Source: Treponema sp.
GTDB lineage: Bacteria > Spirochaetota > Spirochaetia > Treponematales > Breznakiellaceae
Reading direction: 5' to 3'
NCBI GenBank assembly: GCA_009777995.1
Contig: WRKT01000012.1
Coordinates: forward strand, 1-62,936
DNA length: 62,936 nt
Shown: one piece after another, positions 56,085 through 62,936 of the stretch
Layout of the letters: each line of letters starts with the position of its first letter
How positions within the stretch are numbered: the first letter of the stretch is position 1
Position numbers and translations under genes: made by a program
Notes under the pieces: generated by a model
The model's database searches: none
The model's input: the letters and a program-made list of their open reading frames with translations, nothing else
Told to the model about the DNA's origin: nothing

Positions 56085-56119
56085 GAAAGCCTCCTCGGGA
56101 ACTTTTAGCATTTAAGCCA

Positions 56120-56464
56120 TGGAGGTGGCGGGAATCGAACCCGCGTCCTGATGCGCGAAATACAGGCTTCTACAGATTTAGCCGTTTATTGGTTTTTCGT
56201 AACGGGTTTGGCTAAACGGCGCGCGACCCATTCTTATTCCGGTTTTTCTTATCCTGCCGCTTCCGGAAGCAGCGGCAAGACCAGCCCTGATTGCGACGCG
56301 GAAGACTTCCCTCAGAGCGGCGGAAAGGTTCCACGCAACTATGCAGCTAAGGCGTAGTTGTAACTGTCGTTATTGGCAGTTAAATTTTTTGCCCGTTTTA
56401 GGAGGCGAGCGCTCCATCTGCAACCTATACCCCGGTTCGCACCAGTCGAAACCGGTGCACCCCC
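56120..56464 (-). ncRNA. ssrA: Transfer-messenger RNA (tmRNA)
   Basis: About 345 nt on the minus strand. The 5' end GGGGGTGCACCGGTTTCGAC and the 3' end GGTTCGATTCCCGCCACCTC plus CA form the tRNA-Ala-like domain (G-T wobble pair and T-loop present); CCA is not encoded. The tag frame, GCC AAT AAC onward to GCT GCA TAG, gives ANNDSYNYALAA. It rescues stalled ribosomes and marks the products for degradation. The small protein SmpB partner is not in this window. An ORF on the plus strand here is spurious. Confidence 0.95.
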
Positions 56465-56489
56465 AAAGGAATCTGCTTAACGCAAGAGT

Positions 56490-56519
56490 AGTATAGCCTT
56501 GAAAGAATATCAGTGTAAA
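56490..56519 (-). promoter_or_regulatory. Sigma-70 promoter for tmRNA
   Basis: On the minus strand TTTACA (56519-56514), an 18-nt spacer and TATACT (56495-56490), about 25 nt upstream of the mature 5' end. The -35 boxes of this and the urease promoter are three bases apart, back to back. Confidence 0.65.
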
Positions 56520-56522
56520 CCC

Positions 56523-56553
56523 TTGACAAAGTGCCGCCCTTTTTTTGTATATT
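56523..56553 (+). promoter_or_regulatory. Candidate promoter for the urease operon
   Basis: TTGACA (56523-56528) with TATATT at 56548-56553 (19-nt spacer) or TGTATA at 56546 (17-nt spacer). GAGGAG follows, 6-7 nt before ureA. No nickel- or nitrogen-regulator site can be recognised by eye. Confidence 0.55.
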
Positions 56554-56572
56554 TATTTTAGAGGAGTAAATT

Positions 56573-56881
56573 ATGAAACTGACACCAAAGGAAATGGAAA
56601 AATTGATGCTGCACACTGCAGGAGAACTAGCCAGGAAGCGTAGGGGGAGGGGACTAAAGCTTAACTATACAGAAGCCATAGCCCTTATCAGCTCTGAGCT
56701 CATGGAATATGCTCGTGACGGTAAGATTGTAACTGAACTCATGGAACTTGGGCGTAAAATCCTCACCTCTGACGATGTAATGGAAGGCGTGCCTGCCATG
56801 ATTCACGAGATTCAAATAGAAGCAACTTTTAAGGACGGTACAAAGCTTGTTACCGTACATGACCCGATAGTTTCAAAGTAG
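56573..56881 (+). CDS. ureA: Urease gamma subunit
   Basis: A 102-aa subunit of the urease trimer. [38 protein letters not shown] and [20 protein letters not shown] are family hallmarks. The beta and gamma chains are separate genes, unlike the fused UreA of Helicobacter. GAGGAG precedes the start; first gene of the urease operon, 11 bp before ureB. Confidence 0.96.
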   Translation: MKLTPKEMEKLMLHTAGELARKRRGRGLKLNYTEAIALISSELMEYARDGKIVTELMELGRKILTSDDVMEGVPAMIHEIQIEATFKDGTKLVTVHDPIVSK

Positions 56882-56892
56882 GAGGAACGAAA

Positions 56893-57270
56893 ATGATTCC
56901 GGGTGAAATTATTTCTTGTAACAAAACAATTGAATTAAATAAGGGCCGAAAGTGCCTTGAGATAAAGGTTAGCAATAAGGGAGACAGGCCGATTCAGGTA
57001 GGCTCTCACTTTCATTTTTTCGAGGTAAATAAACTCCTGTCCTTTGACAGGAAGTCGGCATTCGGCATGCATCTTGATATCCCATCAGGCACTTCGGTTC
57101 GATTTGAGCCGGGCGAGACAAAGACAGTAAATCTTGTTGAAGTTGGCGGAAGGAAGCATGTATACGGTTTTAACAGCCTTACTAACGGCGAAGTCTCTGC
57201 CGAGAGTTTGAAAGGGGCCTTAGACAGGGCCGTGGAAAAAGGCTTTATCGATAAGGAGGCCGGGAAATGA
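56893..57270 (+). CDS. ureB: Urease beta subunit
   Basis: A 125-aa beta-rich subunit: [60 protein letters not shown] and [11 protein letters not shown] are standard. About 15-20 residues longer at the C-terminus than the shortest forms. Its stop overlaps ureC as ATGA, so the two are translated together. Confidence 0.96.
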   Translation: MIPGEIISCNKTIELNKGRKCLEIKVSNKGDRPIQVGSHFHFFEVNKLLSFDRKSAFGMHLDIPSGTSVRFEPGETKTVNLVEVGGRKHVYGFNSLTNGEVSAESLKGALDRAVEKGFIDKEAGK

Positions 57271-58985
57271 GCCATATTATTGACGGAAAAAAGTATGCGG
57301 CAATGTACGGCCCCACCAAAGGCGATAAAGTACGGCTTGCAGACACTGAGCTATTTATTGAAATCGAAAAGGATTTTACTGTTTACGGAGACGAGATAAA
57401 ATTCGGAGGCGGTAAAACCATTAGGGATGGTATGGGCCAGTCATCCAATACCACAAGCGCTTCCGGCGATTTGGACCTTGTTATCACAAATGCCGTGATT
57501 ATCGACTATTCAGGGATTTATAAGGCAGATATAGGCATAAAGGACGGCAAGATTGCAGGTATAGGCAAGGCGGGAAACCCCGATATCATGGACGGTGTTA
57601 CACCCGGTATGGTAGTCGGTGCTTCAACTGAAGTTGTCGCAGGGGAGAAGATGATTGTAACTGCGGGCGGCATAGATACGCATATCCACTTTATTTGTCC
57701 GCAGCAAATTGACTATGCCCTTTTCTCAGGTATCACCACAATGATTGGCGGCGGCACAGGCCCTGCCGATGGTACGAATGCTACAACCTGTACCCCGGGC
57801 CCAAGGAATATGGAGCTAATGCTCAAGGCAGCAGAGGAGTATCCGATTAACCTCGGTTTTATGGGTAAGGGTAATAGTGCCGCAAGTGAGCCTCTGGCAG
57901 AGCAGATCGAAGCAGGTGCAATAGGCCTTAAATTACATGAGGATTGGGGAAGCACACCTGCAACCATAGACAGTGCTCTTAAGGTTGCCGACAAATACGA
58001 TATTCAGGTTGCCATTCATACAGACACCTTAAACGAGGCAGGCTGTGTTGAAGACACCATTGCCGCTATTGCAGGCCGCACAATCCATACCTATCACACT
58101 GAAGGTGCAGGAGGAGGCCATGCTCCGGATATCATCAAGATTGCAGGGGAACAGAATGTTCTTCCATCTTCGACTAATCCGACCATGCCCTATACTGTAA
58201 ATACCTTGGAAGAGCATCTTGATATGCTTATGGTATGTCACCACCTTGATAAGAGCATTCAGGAAGATGTTGCCTTTGCAGATTCGAGGATTAGACCCGA
58301 AACAATGGAAGCCGAAGACGTACTGCATGATATGGGTGTCTTTTCCATGATGAGTTCAGATTCCCAGGCCATGGGACGCGTTAACGAAGTGATTACCCGA
58401 ACATGGCAGACTGCAGATAAGATGAAAAAGGAAAGGGGCCCCCTGCCTGAAGATTCCAAGGAAAATGATAACTTCCGTGTTAAGCGCTATGTTGCAAAGT
58501 ATACAATTAACCCTGCAATCACCCACGGTATTTCTGATTATCTTGGCTCTGTTGAAAAGGGAAAGTTTGCAGACCTTGTTCTTTGGAATCCTGCATTCTT
58601 TGGGGTGAAACCTGAGCTTATCATAAAATGCGGTATGATAACGGCAGCGCGAATGGGAGACCCCGGTGCTTCTATACCTACACCGCAGCCTGTGTTTTAT
58701 CGCCACATGTTTGGAGCGGCAGGCAAGGCAGTTTTTAAGACCTGCATTACTTTTGTATCAAAGGTCGCACATGACTCAGGGCTTGCAAAAAAACTGGGCC
58801 TTGAAAAAACTGTCCTTCCTGTTAAAGGTTGCCGCAATATTTCAAAGAGTGATATGAAGCATAATGATTCAGCCCCAAAGATCAAAGTTGATTCTGAAAC
58901 TTATGCGGTTACAGTTGACGGACAGAAGTTGAGCAGCAAGCCTGCCGAAGTTCTGCCTCTCGCCCAGCTTTACAATTTATTTTAG
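57267..58985 (+). CDS. ureC: Urease alpha subunit (catalytic)
   Basis: A 572-aa catalytic chain that hydrolyses urea to ammonia and carbamate at a two-nickel site. Nickel ligands lie in [14 protein letters not shown], carbamylated K222 in [15 protein letters not shown], His in [11 protein letters not shown] and [12 protein letters not shown], and the final Asp in [11 protein letters not shown]; the mobile flap has [13 protein letters not shown]. All key residues are present and length is normal, so the enzyme should be active once matured. Confidence 0.97.
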   Translation: MSHIIDGKKYAAMYGPTKGDKVRLADTELFIEIEKDFTVYGDEIKFGGGKTIRDGMGQSSNTTSASGDLDLVITNAVIIDYSGIYKADIGIKDGKIAGIGKAGNPDIMDGVTPGMVVGASTEVVAGEKMIVTAGGIDTHIHFICPQQIDYALFSGITTMIGGGTGPADGTNATTCTPGPRNMELMLKAAEEYPINLGFMGKGNSAASEPLAEQIEAGAIGLKLHEDWGSTPATIDSALKVADKYDIQVAIHTDTLNEAGCVEDTIAAIAGRTIHTYHTEGAGGGHAPDIIKIAGEQNVLPSSTNPTMPYTVNTLEEHLDMLMVCHHLDKSIQEDVAFADSRIRPETMEAEDVLHDMGVFSMMSSDSQAMGRVNEVITRTWQTADKMKKERGPLPEDSKENDNFRVKRYVAKYTINPAITHGISDYLGSVEKGKFADLVLWNPAFFGVKPELIIKCGMITAARMGDPGASIPTPQPVFYRHMFGAAGKAVFKTCITFVSKVAHDSGLAKKLGLEKTVLPVKGCRNISKSDMKHNDSAPKIKVDSETYAVTVDGQKLSSKPAEVLPLAQLYNLF

Positions 58986-58994
58986 GAGGAACCA

Positions 58995-59477
58995 ATGCTT
59001 GGACTTGTACTGCTTTATGTTGGAATAGTGCTTATAAATAACGGGATCTGCCGGTTTTCAGGTATTGATGATAAATCTACGTCGGTGATGAACTGGATAG
59101 TCGGAGGTCTCTCTGTTACGGTTAATGTCATTGCAATAATTCAGGGGGAATACTATGCGGCAGCAGCGGGCCTTCTTTTCGGCTTTACTTACCTGATTAA
59201 TGCGGCAGTTAGAACTGCAGGACTTGATGCAAGGATTTTCGGGTGGTTCAGCTTATTTGTTGCAATCAATACAATTCCCTGCGCAATCATCGATTATAAT
59301 TCGGGTGATTGGAAAATGGCCATAATCTGGGTCTTATGGGGAATACTCTGGCTTACAGGATGGATCGAAACGGTGGCTAAAAAGGACCTTGGTAAATTCG
59401 TGCCCTCCCTATTAGTCTTTGAGGGGATTATAACCGCCTGGGTTCCCGGTTTCCTTATGCTCCGAGGAATGTGGTAA
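58995..59477 (+). CDS. ureI: AmiS/UreI-family urea channel
   Basis: A 160-aa six-helix inner-membrane protein (LGLVLLYVGIVLINNGICRF, VGGLSVTVNVIAIIQGEYYA, ATYLINA-like YLINAAVRTAGL, WLTGWIETV). This pattern is the AmiS/UreI family of urea or amide channels. It lacks a large histidine-rich periplasmic loop, so proton gating as in Helicobacter pylori is not evident. Position between ureC and ureE supports urea uptake. AGGAGG precedes ATG 58995. Confidence 0.9.
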   Translation: MLGLVLLYVGIVLINNGICRFSGIDDKSTSVMNWIVGGLSVTVNVIAIIQGEYYAAAAGLLFGFTYLINAAVRTAGLDARIFGWFSLFVAINTIPCAIIDYNSGDWKMAIIWVLWGILWLTGWIETVAKKDLGKFVPSLLVFEGIITAWVPGFLMLRGMW

Positions 59478-59478
59478 G

Positions 59479-59946
59479 ATGATCGCAGAGAAGGTACTTG
59501 GAAAAGCCGGTGATGCGGCCTATGCCGGCCGCATCACCGACACCTTGGACATCGAGTGGTTTAATGCGACTAAGAGAATTGACCGCAAAATGACCCGTAA
59601 CGGGAAAGAGCTTGGCATTCGCCTTGATCATGAAACTTCCCATAGGGGTCTTACCCGGGATGATGTCCTTTTCGATGACGGGAGCTGCATCATTGTGGTG
59701 GATATTATTCCCTGCTCTTGTATACGGATTTTTGCCAAAGATAAAATTGAACTTGCAAGGCTCTGTTATGAGGCAGGGAACCGCCATGCGCCTCTTTACT
59801 ATGGAGAAAGTGAGGATGAGTTTTTAACACCCTATGAAAAGCCTATGATAGTTTTGATAACAGAGCTGGGCCTTAGCCCTGAAAAAGTAGAGGCACGGCT
59901 CTTACCGCATAAAAGGCTCTCCTCTGTCAGCGGTCATTCGCATTAG
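59479..59946 (+). CDS. ureE: Urease accessory protein UreE (nickel chaperone)
   Basis: A 155-aa nickel-delivery protein. IDRKMTRNGKELGIRLDHET then RGLTRDDVLFDDGSCIIVVD form the N-terminal peptide-binding domain; CYEAGNRHAPLYYGESEDEF is the metal-binding domain with its conserved His. The tail ends VSGHSH, a very short His motif, not the long His-rich tail of Klebsiella UreE. It begins 1 bp after the channel gene. Confidence 0.93.
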   Translation: MIAEKVLGKAGDAAYAGRITDTLDIEWFNATKRIDRKMTRNGKELGIRLDHETSHRGLTRDDVLFDDGSCIIVVDIIPCSCIRIFAKDKIELARLCYEAGNRHAPLYYGESEDEFLTPYEKPMIVLITELGLSPEKVEARLLPHKRLSSVSGHSH

Positions 59947-59957
59947 AGGAAAGACCT

Positions 59958-60641
59958 GTGGACTTGGATGAGCTTTTTATTCTTTTACAGGTAAATGATG
60001 CAGGCTTTCCCATAGGCAGTTATACCCATTCGCTCGGGCTTGAAACCTATATTCAGCAGGGAAAAGTGAAGGATGCAAATAGTGCAAGGCTGTATATTGA
60101 GCAGAATTTGAGAACATCATTTCTTTATACTGAACTGCTCCCTCTGGCCCTTGCCTATGATGCTGCAAAAGATGAGGACCTTGATTATATTTCCTTTCTT
60201 GAAGACCTGCTTTTTACAAGTAAGTCTCCTGTTGAGCTTCGCAATGCGGCATTAAAACTTGGCACTCGTTTTGCAAGTACTTCGATAAAGGTAAAAAAGC
60301 CTGGCGATATAATGGCTCGATACATCGAAAGAGTTGGCAAGCGCGTTTCACATGCAATTGCCTATGCTGTTTTTTGTGCAGGCTGCGGAATTGAGAAAGA
60401 AGCTGCAATGGCCGCCTATTTATTCGCCCAGTCTGCATCAATGGTGACTAACTGTGTTAAAACCGTTCCATTGAGCCAGAGTGATGGTCAGATTATTCTT
60501 TCAGGTTTGCATGCCTTATTTACGGAGCTTCTTTCAAAGATTGGTACTTTAACAGAAGACGATCTTTGCAGGAGTACACCGGGTCTGGACATAGCATCTA
60601 TGCAGCATGAAAGGCTTTATTCCCGATTATATATTTCCTAA
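59958..60641 (+). CDS. ureF: Urease accessory protein UreF
   Basis: A 227-aa helical accessory protein that recruits UreG to the UreD-urease complex. LLQVNDAGFPIGSYTHSLGL, EQNLRTSFLYTELLPLALAY and SASMVTNCVKTVPLSQSDGQ are typical. Start GTG 59958 lies 8 nt after GAGG; 11 bp after ureE. Confidence 0.92.
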   Translation: MDLDELFILLQVNDAGFPIGSYTHSLGLETYIQQGKVKDANSARLYIEQNLRTSFLYTELLPLALAYDAAKDEDLDYISFLEDLLFTSKSPVELRNAALKLGTRFASTSIKVKKPGDIMARYIERVGKRVSHAIAYAVFCAGCGIEKEAAMAAYLFAQSASMVTNCVKTVPLSQSDGQIILSGLHALFTELLSKIGTLTEDDLCRSTPGLDIASMQHERLYSRLYIS

Positions 60642-60656
60642 AGGAGAATCAACATA

Positions 60657-61277
60657 ATGAGCAACGAAAAGATTTACGCAAGAATTGGTGTTGCAGGGCC
60701 GGTGGGCTCAGGTAAGACTGCATTAATTGAAGCGCTGACACGAAAAATGTCAAACGATTATAGTATTTGTGTTGTTACAAACGATATTTATACAAAAGAG
60801 GATGCCGAGTTCCTTACAAAAAACTCCGTTCTTCCAAAGGAAAGGATAATAGGGGTTGAAACGGGAGGCTGTCCGCATACTGCAATAAGAGAAGATGCTT
60901 CGATGAACCTCGAAGCTGTAAATGAACTTATCGAACGCTTCCCTGATACTAAGATTGTCTTTGTTGAAAGCGGGGGAGATAATCTTTCGGCGACTTTCAG
61001 CCCTGAGCTTGCAGATGCTACAATCTTTGTAATTTGTGTCGCAGAGGGAGACAAGATACCCCGCAAGGGAGGTCCGGGCATTACAAACTCTGACCTTTTA
61101 GTAATTAATAAGATTGATATTGCGCAGTATGTTGGAGCAGACCTGTCAATAATGGAAAGGGATTCATTGAAAATGCGCGGGAATAAACCTTTTATTTTTA
61201 CGGATATTAAAAGTGGTAAGAATGTAGATGAGGTTGTTTCCTGGATTAAGCGCAATGTACTTCTTGAAGGAATTTAG
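60657..61277 (+). CDS. ureG: Urease accessory GTPase UreG
   Basis: A 206-aa SIMIBI-class GTPase that drives nickel insertion. P-loop [29 protein letters not shown], metal-binding [20 protein letters not shown] (the Cys-Pro-His motif), [18 protein letters not shown] and guanine motif [17 protein letters not shown] are intact. AGGAG lies before the ATG; 15 bp after ureF. Confidence 0.96.
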   Translation: MSNEKIYARIGVAGPVGSGKTALIEALTRKMSNDYSICVVTNDIYTKEDAEFLTKNSVLPKERIIGVETGGCPHTAIREDASMNLEAVNELIERFPDTKIVFVESGGDNLSATFSPELADATIFVICVAEGDKIPRKGGPGITNSDLLVINKIDIAQYVGADLSIMERDSLKMRGNKPFIFTDIKSGKNVDEVVSWIKRNVLLEGI

Positions 61278-61279
61278 GA

Positions 61280-62092
61280 ATGGCAGGAAACAGGTATCCC
61301 CAAGATTCTGAGTTTTTCTTACGCATAAAAAAAGGAGAGAATGTTTCCATCCCTGAAGAAATTCGTTTTACTGCCCCTTTCAAAATTACAAGCCCCTTTT
61401 ATGATAACGAGCAAAGGCTGCAGGTAATGCTGATGAGTGTGTCGGCAGGTATTATGGAAGGTGATACACAGAATATTAAGATCGAAGTTGATGACGGAGC
61501 CAATCTCCAAATGCTTTCCCAATCATTTGAAAAAATCCATAAAATGGAAAGCGGGACGGCAAGGCGCAATATTGAGCTAAAGGTCGGGAGGGATGCAGTC
61601 TTGATTTATACACCCCTGCCTAGTATACCCTATGCCCTCTCTTCCTTTTCAAGTGCATCTATTATACAATTAACAGACGCTTCCTCATCGATTTTTTACT
61701 GTGATATCCTGTCTTGCGGAAGAGTGGCTCGCGGTGAAAAATTCGCATATACTCGCTATGCAAATAGCGTAAGGGCATATTGTGCAGATGAGCTTATCTA
61801 TTCAGATAATACGGTGTTTGAACCTGAGGGCATGCAAATGGAGGGCTTTTGCCTTTTCGAAGGTTATACCCATTTACTTGGGATTTTTTACTTTGCTCCC
61901 GGTATTTGCGAAAAGATGATAGGAGATATTAGAGAGGGTTTGGAACAGGAAGAAGTTAAAGGCGGGGCAAGCATTACAGGCAGCGGCGGCATTCACATAC
62001 GAGCGCTTGCCGACGGATCTGAGCCCTTAATTAATTTGGAGCAGAAGATTAAGAGCATACTGTTTGATACGGGGAAAAATTATGCAAACTAA
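61280..62092 (+). CDS. ureD: Urease accessory protein UreD (UreH)
   Basis: A 270-aa beta-rich scaffold protein through which nickel passes to apo-urease. [20 protein letters not shown] then [36 protein letters not shown] and the [13 protein letters not shown] motif fit UreD. It starts 2 bp after the ureG stop and ends overlapping pyrG by 11 bp, so all urease maturation genes and pyrG lie on one transcript. Confidence 0.9.
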   Translation: MAGNRYPQDSEFFLRIKKGENVSIPEEIRFTAPFKITSPFYDNEQRLQVMLMSVSAGIMEGDTQNIKIEVDDGANLQMLSQSFEKIHKMESGTARRNIELKVGRDAVLIYTPLPSIPYALSSFSSASIIQLTDASSSIFYCDILSCGRVARGEKFAYTRYANSVRAYCADELIYSDNTVFEPEGMQMEGFCLFEGYTHLLGIFYFAPGICEKMIGDIREGLEQEEVKGGASITGSGGIHIRALADGSEPLINLEQKIKSILFDTGKNYAN

Positions 62093-62936
62093 CAAATTTA
62101 TTTTTGTGACAGGCGGGGTAGTTTCAGGTCTTGGTAAGGGAATTACAGCAGCATCCCTTGGAAGGCTTTTAAAGCAGCGCTCAATAAAAGTTGCAGCTCA
62201 AAAGCTCGACCCTTATATGAATATAGATCCCGGTACAATGAGCCCGTATCAGCATGGGGAAGTTTTTGTAACAGATGACGGAGCAGAAACAGACCTTGAC
62301 CTTGGTCATTATGAGCGGTTCATAGACGAGAATCTAACCAGCTTTTCCAGTCTGACTTCAGGAAAGGTTTATTGGAGCGTATTACAGAGGGAGAGAGACG
62401 GAGAATACTCGGGAAGCACTGTTCAGGTAATTCCCCATGTTACCCAGGAAATCAAGAATTTCGTTTATGCAGGAGCCGAAAAAAGCGGTGCAGAAGTTTT
62501 AATTACAGAAATTGGCGGTACAATTGGTGACATGGAAAGCCTTCCATTTGTTGAGGCAGTAAGGCAGATAAGCATTGAGCAGGGTAGGGAGAACTGTCTT
62601 TTTATTCATGTTACGCTTGTTCCATTCTTAAAAGCATCAGGTGAGCATAAATCCAAACCAACCCAGCATTCTGTTAAAGAGCTTCAGGCAATGGGAATTA
62701 CGCCTAATATAATAATTGCACGCTCGGATGAACCCCTTAGCCCCGGTATCACAGATAAAATTGCACTCTTTTGCAATGTAAAGCTTGATTGTGTAATTGA
62801 GAATATTACCTACTCGTCACTGTATGAGGCCCCTCTGAAGCTGCACGAAAACGGCCTTGACAGGGTAGTCTGCCGTGAATTGCGTATAACACCCCCTGAC
62901 CCTGATTTAAAGGCCTGGAGGGAGATGACAGAGAAA
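62082..62936 (+). CDS. pyrG: CTP synthase, partial (right edge)
   Basis: The first 285 residues of an enzyme that makes CTP from UTP with glutamine or ammonia. [20 protein letters not shown] is the synthetase P-loop; [57 protein letters not shown] and [16 protein letters not shown] are all present. The glutaminase half lies beyond the window. ATG 62082 overlaps the ureD end by 11 bp, a join with the urease operon that I would not expect by default. Confidence 0.96.
   Translation, partial: MQTNKFIFVTGGVVSGLGKGITAASLGRLLKQRSIKVAAQKLDPYMNIDPGTMSPYQHGEVFVTDDGAETDLDLGHYERFIDENLTSFSSLTSGKVYWSVLQRERDGEYSGSTVQVIPHVTQEIKNFVYAGAEKSGAEVLITEIGGTIGDMESLPFVEAVRQISIEQGRENCLFIHVTLVPFLKASGEHKSKPTQHSVKELQAMGITPNIIIARSDEPLSPGITDKIALFCNVKLDCVIENITYSSLYEAPLKLHENGLDRVVCRELRITPPDPDLKAWREMTEK

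Noticed and set aside
56118..56150. A tRNA gene suggested by GGTTCGATTCCCGCC
   Set aside because: The T-arm belongs to the tRNA-like domain of tmRNA, with the matching 5' half about 300 nt away.
56151..56357. 68-aa plus-strand ORF
   Set aside because: Lies within the tmRNA on the other strand.

Overview
The window looks like a chromosomal segment of a treponeme-like spirochaete. Supporting points are the cluster rpsF-ssb-rpsR-(DUF2232 membrane protein)-rplI-dnaB, a tmRNA whose tag ends YALAA (ANNDSYNYALAA), many lipoproteins with loose lipoboxes, a bactofilin, and a gut-type gene content (urease, Opp transporter, LacZ). The species cannot be fixed from sequence alone. Genes are densely packed, with many 1-14 bp overlaps (ATGA, TAATG). 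I found no tRNA or rRNA gene, insertion sequence, prophage or CRISPR array. No stretch longer than 300 bp lacks a gene; the largest gaps are 38029-38301 (hairpin array) and 39426-39618 (short tandem repeat and the xth promoter region).

Layout. 1-3.7 kb (minus): a thiamine-uptake operon thiB-thiP-thiQ behind a TPP riboswitch, running into an AbrB-family membrane gene cut by the window edge. 3.8-6.8 kb (minus): two TPR genes and rlmN, then rsmD. 6.9-11.1 kb (plus): the ribosomal protein/replication cluster. 11.1-28.1 kb (minus): rho, rpmE, Fe-alcohol dehydrogenase, a small unknown, ileS, a lipoprotein, two zinc-ribbon proteins, a giant alpha-2-macroglobulin lipoprotein and lacZ. 28.2-38.0 kb (minus): a zinc-ribbon miniprotein, rpsT, HU, lnt, response regulator, bactofilin, cinA, oppBCDFA. 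38.0-39.6 kb: a small accessory island with palindromes, a MazEF-type toxin-antitoxin pair and an unknown gene. 39.6-46.1 kb (plus): xth, rhomboid, phosphoribosyltransferase, rnhB, pbpC and a repetitive lipoprotein. 46.2-52.1 kb (minus): an unknown gene, an AmrS-like radical SAM gene, an RlmM-like methyltransferase, MATE exporter and chemoreceptor. 52.2-54.1 kb (plus): iadA and nudC. 54.1-56.5 kb (minus): tmRNA, hflK, hflC. 56.5-62.9 kb (plus): a complete urease operon ureA-B-C-(urea channel)-E-F-G-D overlapping pyrG, which is cut by the right edge.

How it works together. Urea uptake through the UreI/AmiS-type channel and hydrolysis by UreABC, matured by UreEFGD, would supply ammonia; the next gene, CTP synthase, consumes glutamine or ammonia. 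Opp peptide import, isoaspartyl dipeptidase and beta-galactosidase suit a host-associated heterotroph. Lnt, PbpC, A2M and the lipoproteins serve the envelope.

The most notable observations are: (i) two conserved genes, rlmN and cinA, whose conserved N-termini have no ATG, GTG or TTG in frame but do have a CTG 8-9 nt after a Shine-Dalgarno-like motif, rlmN also having an A AAA AAC slippery heptamer at its junction; (ii) perfect 14-15 bp palindromes, one inside the nudC reading frame and others in an array at 38.1 kb; (iii) a CACAGAG inverted-repeat element that supplies the apparent N-terminus of a lipoprotein; (iv) back-to-back promoters for tmRNA and urease.
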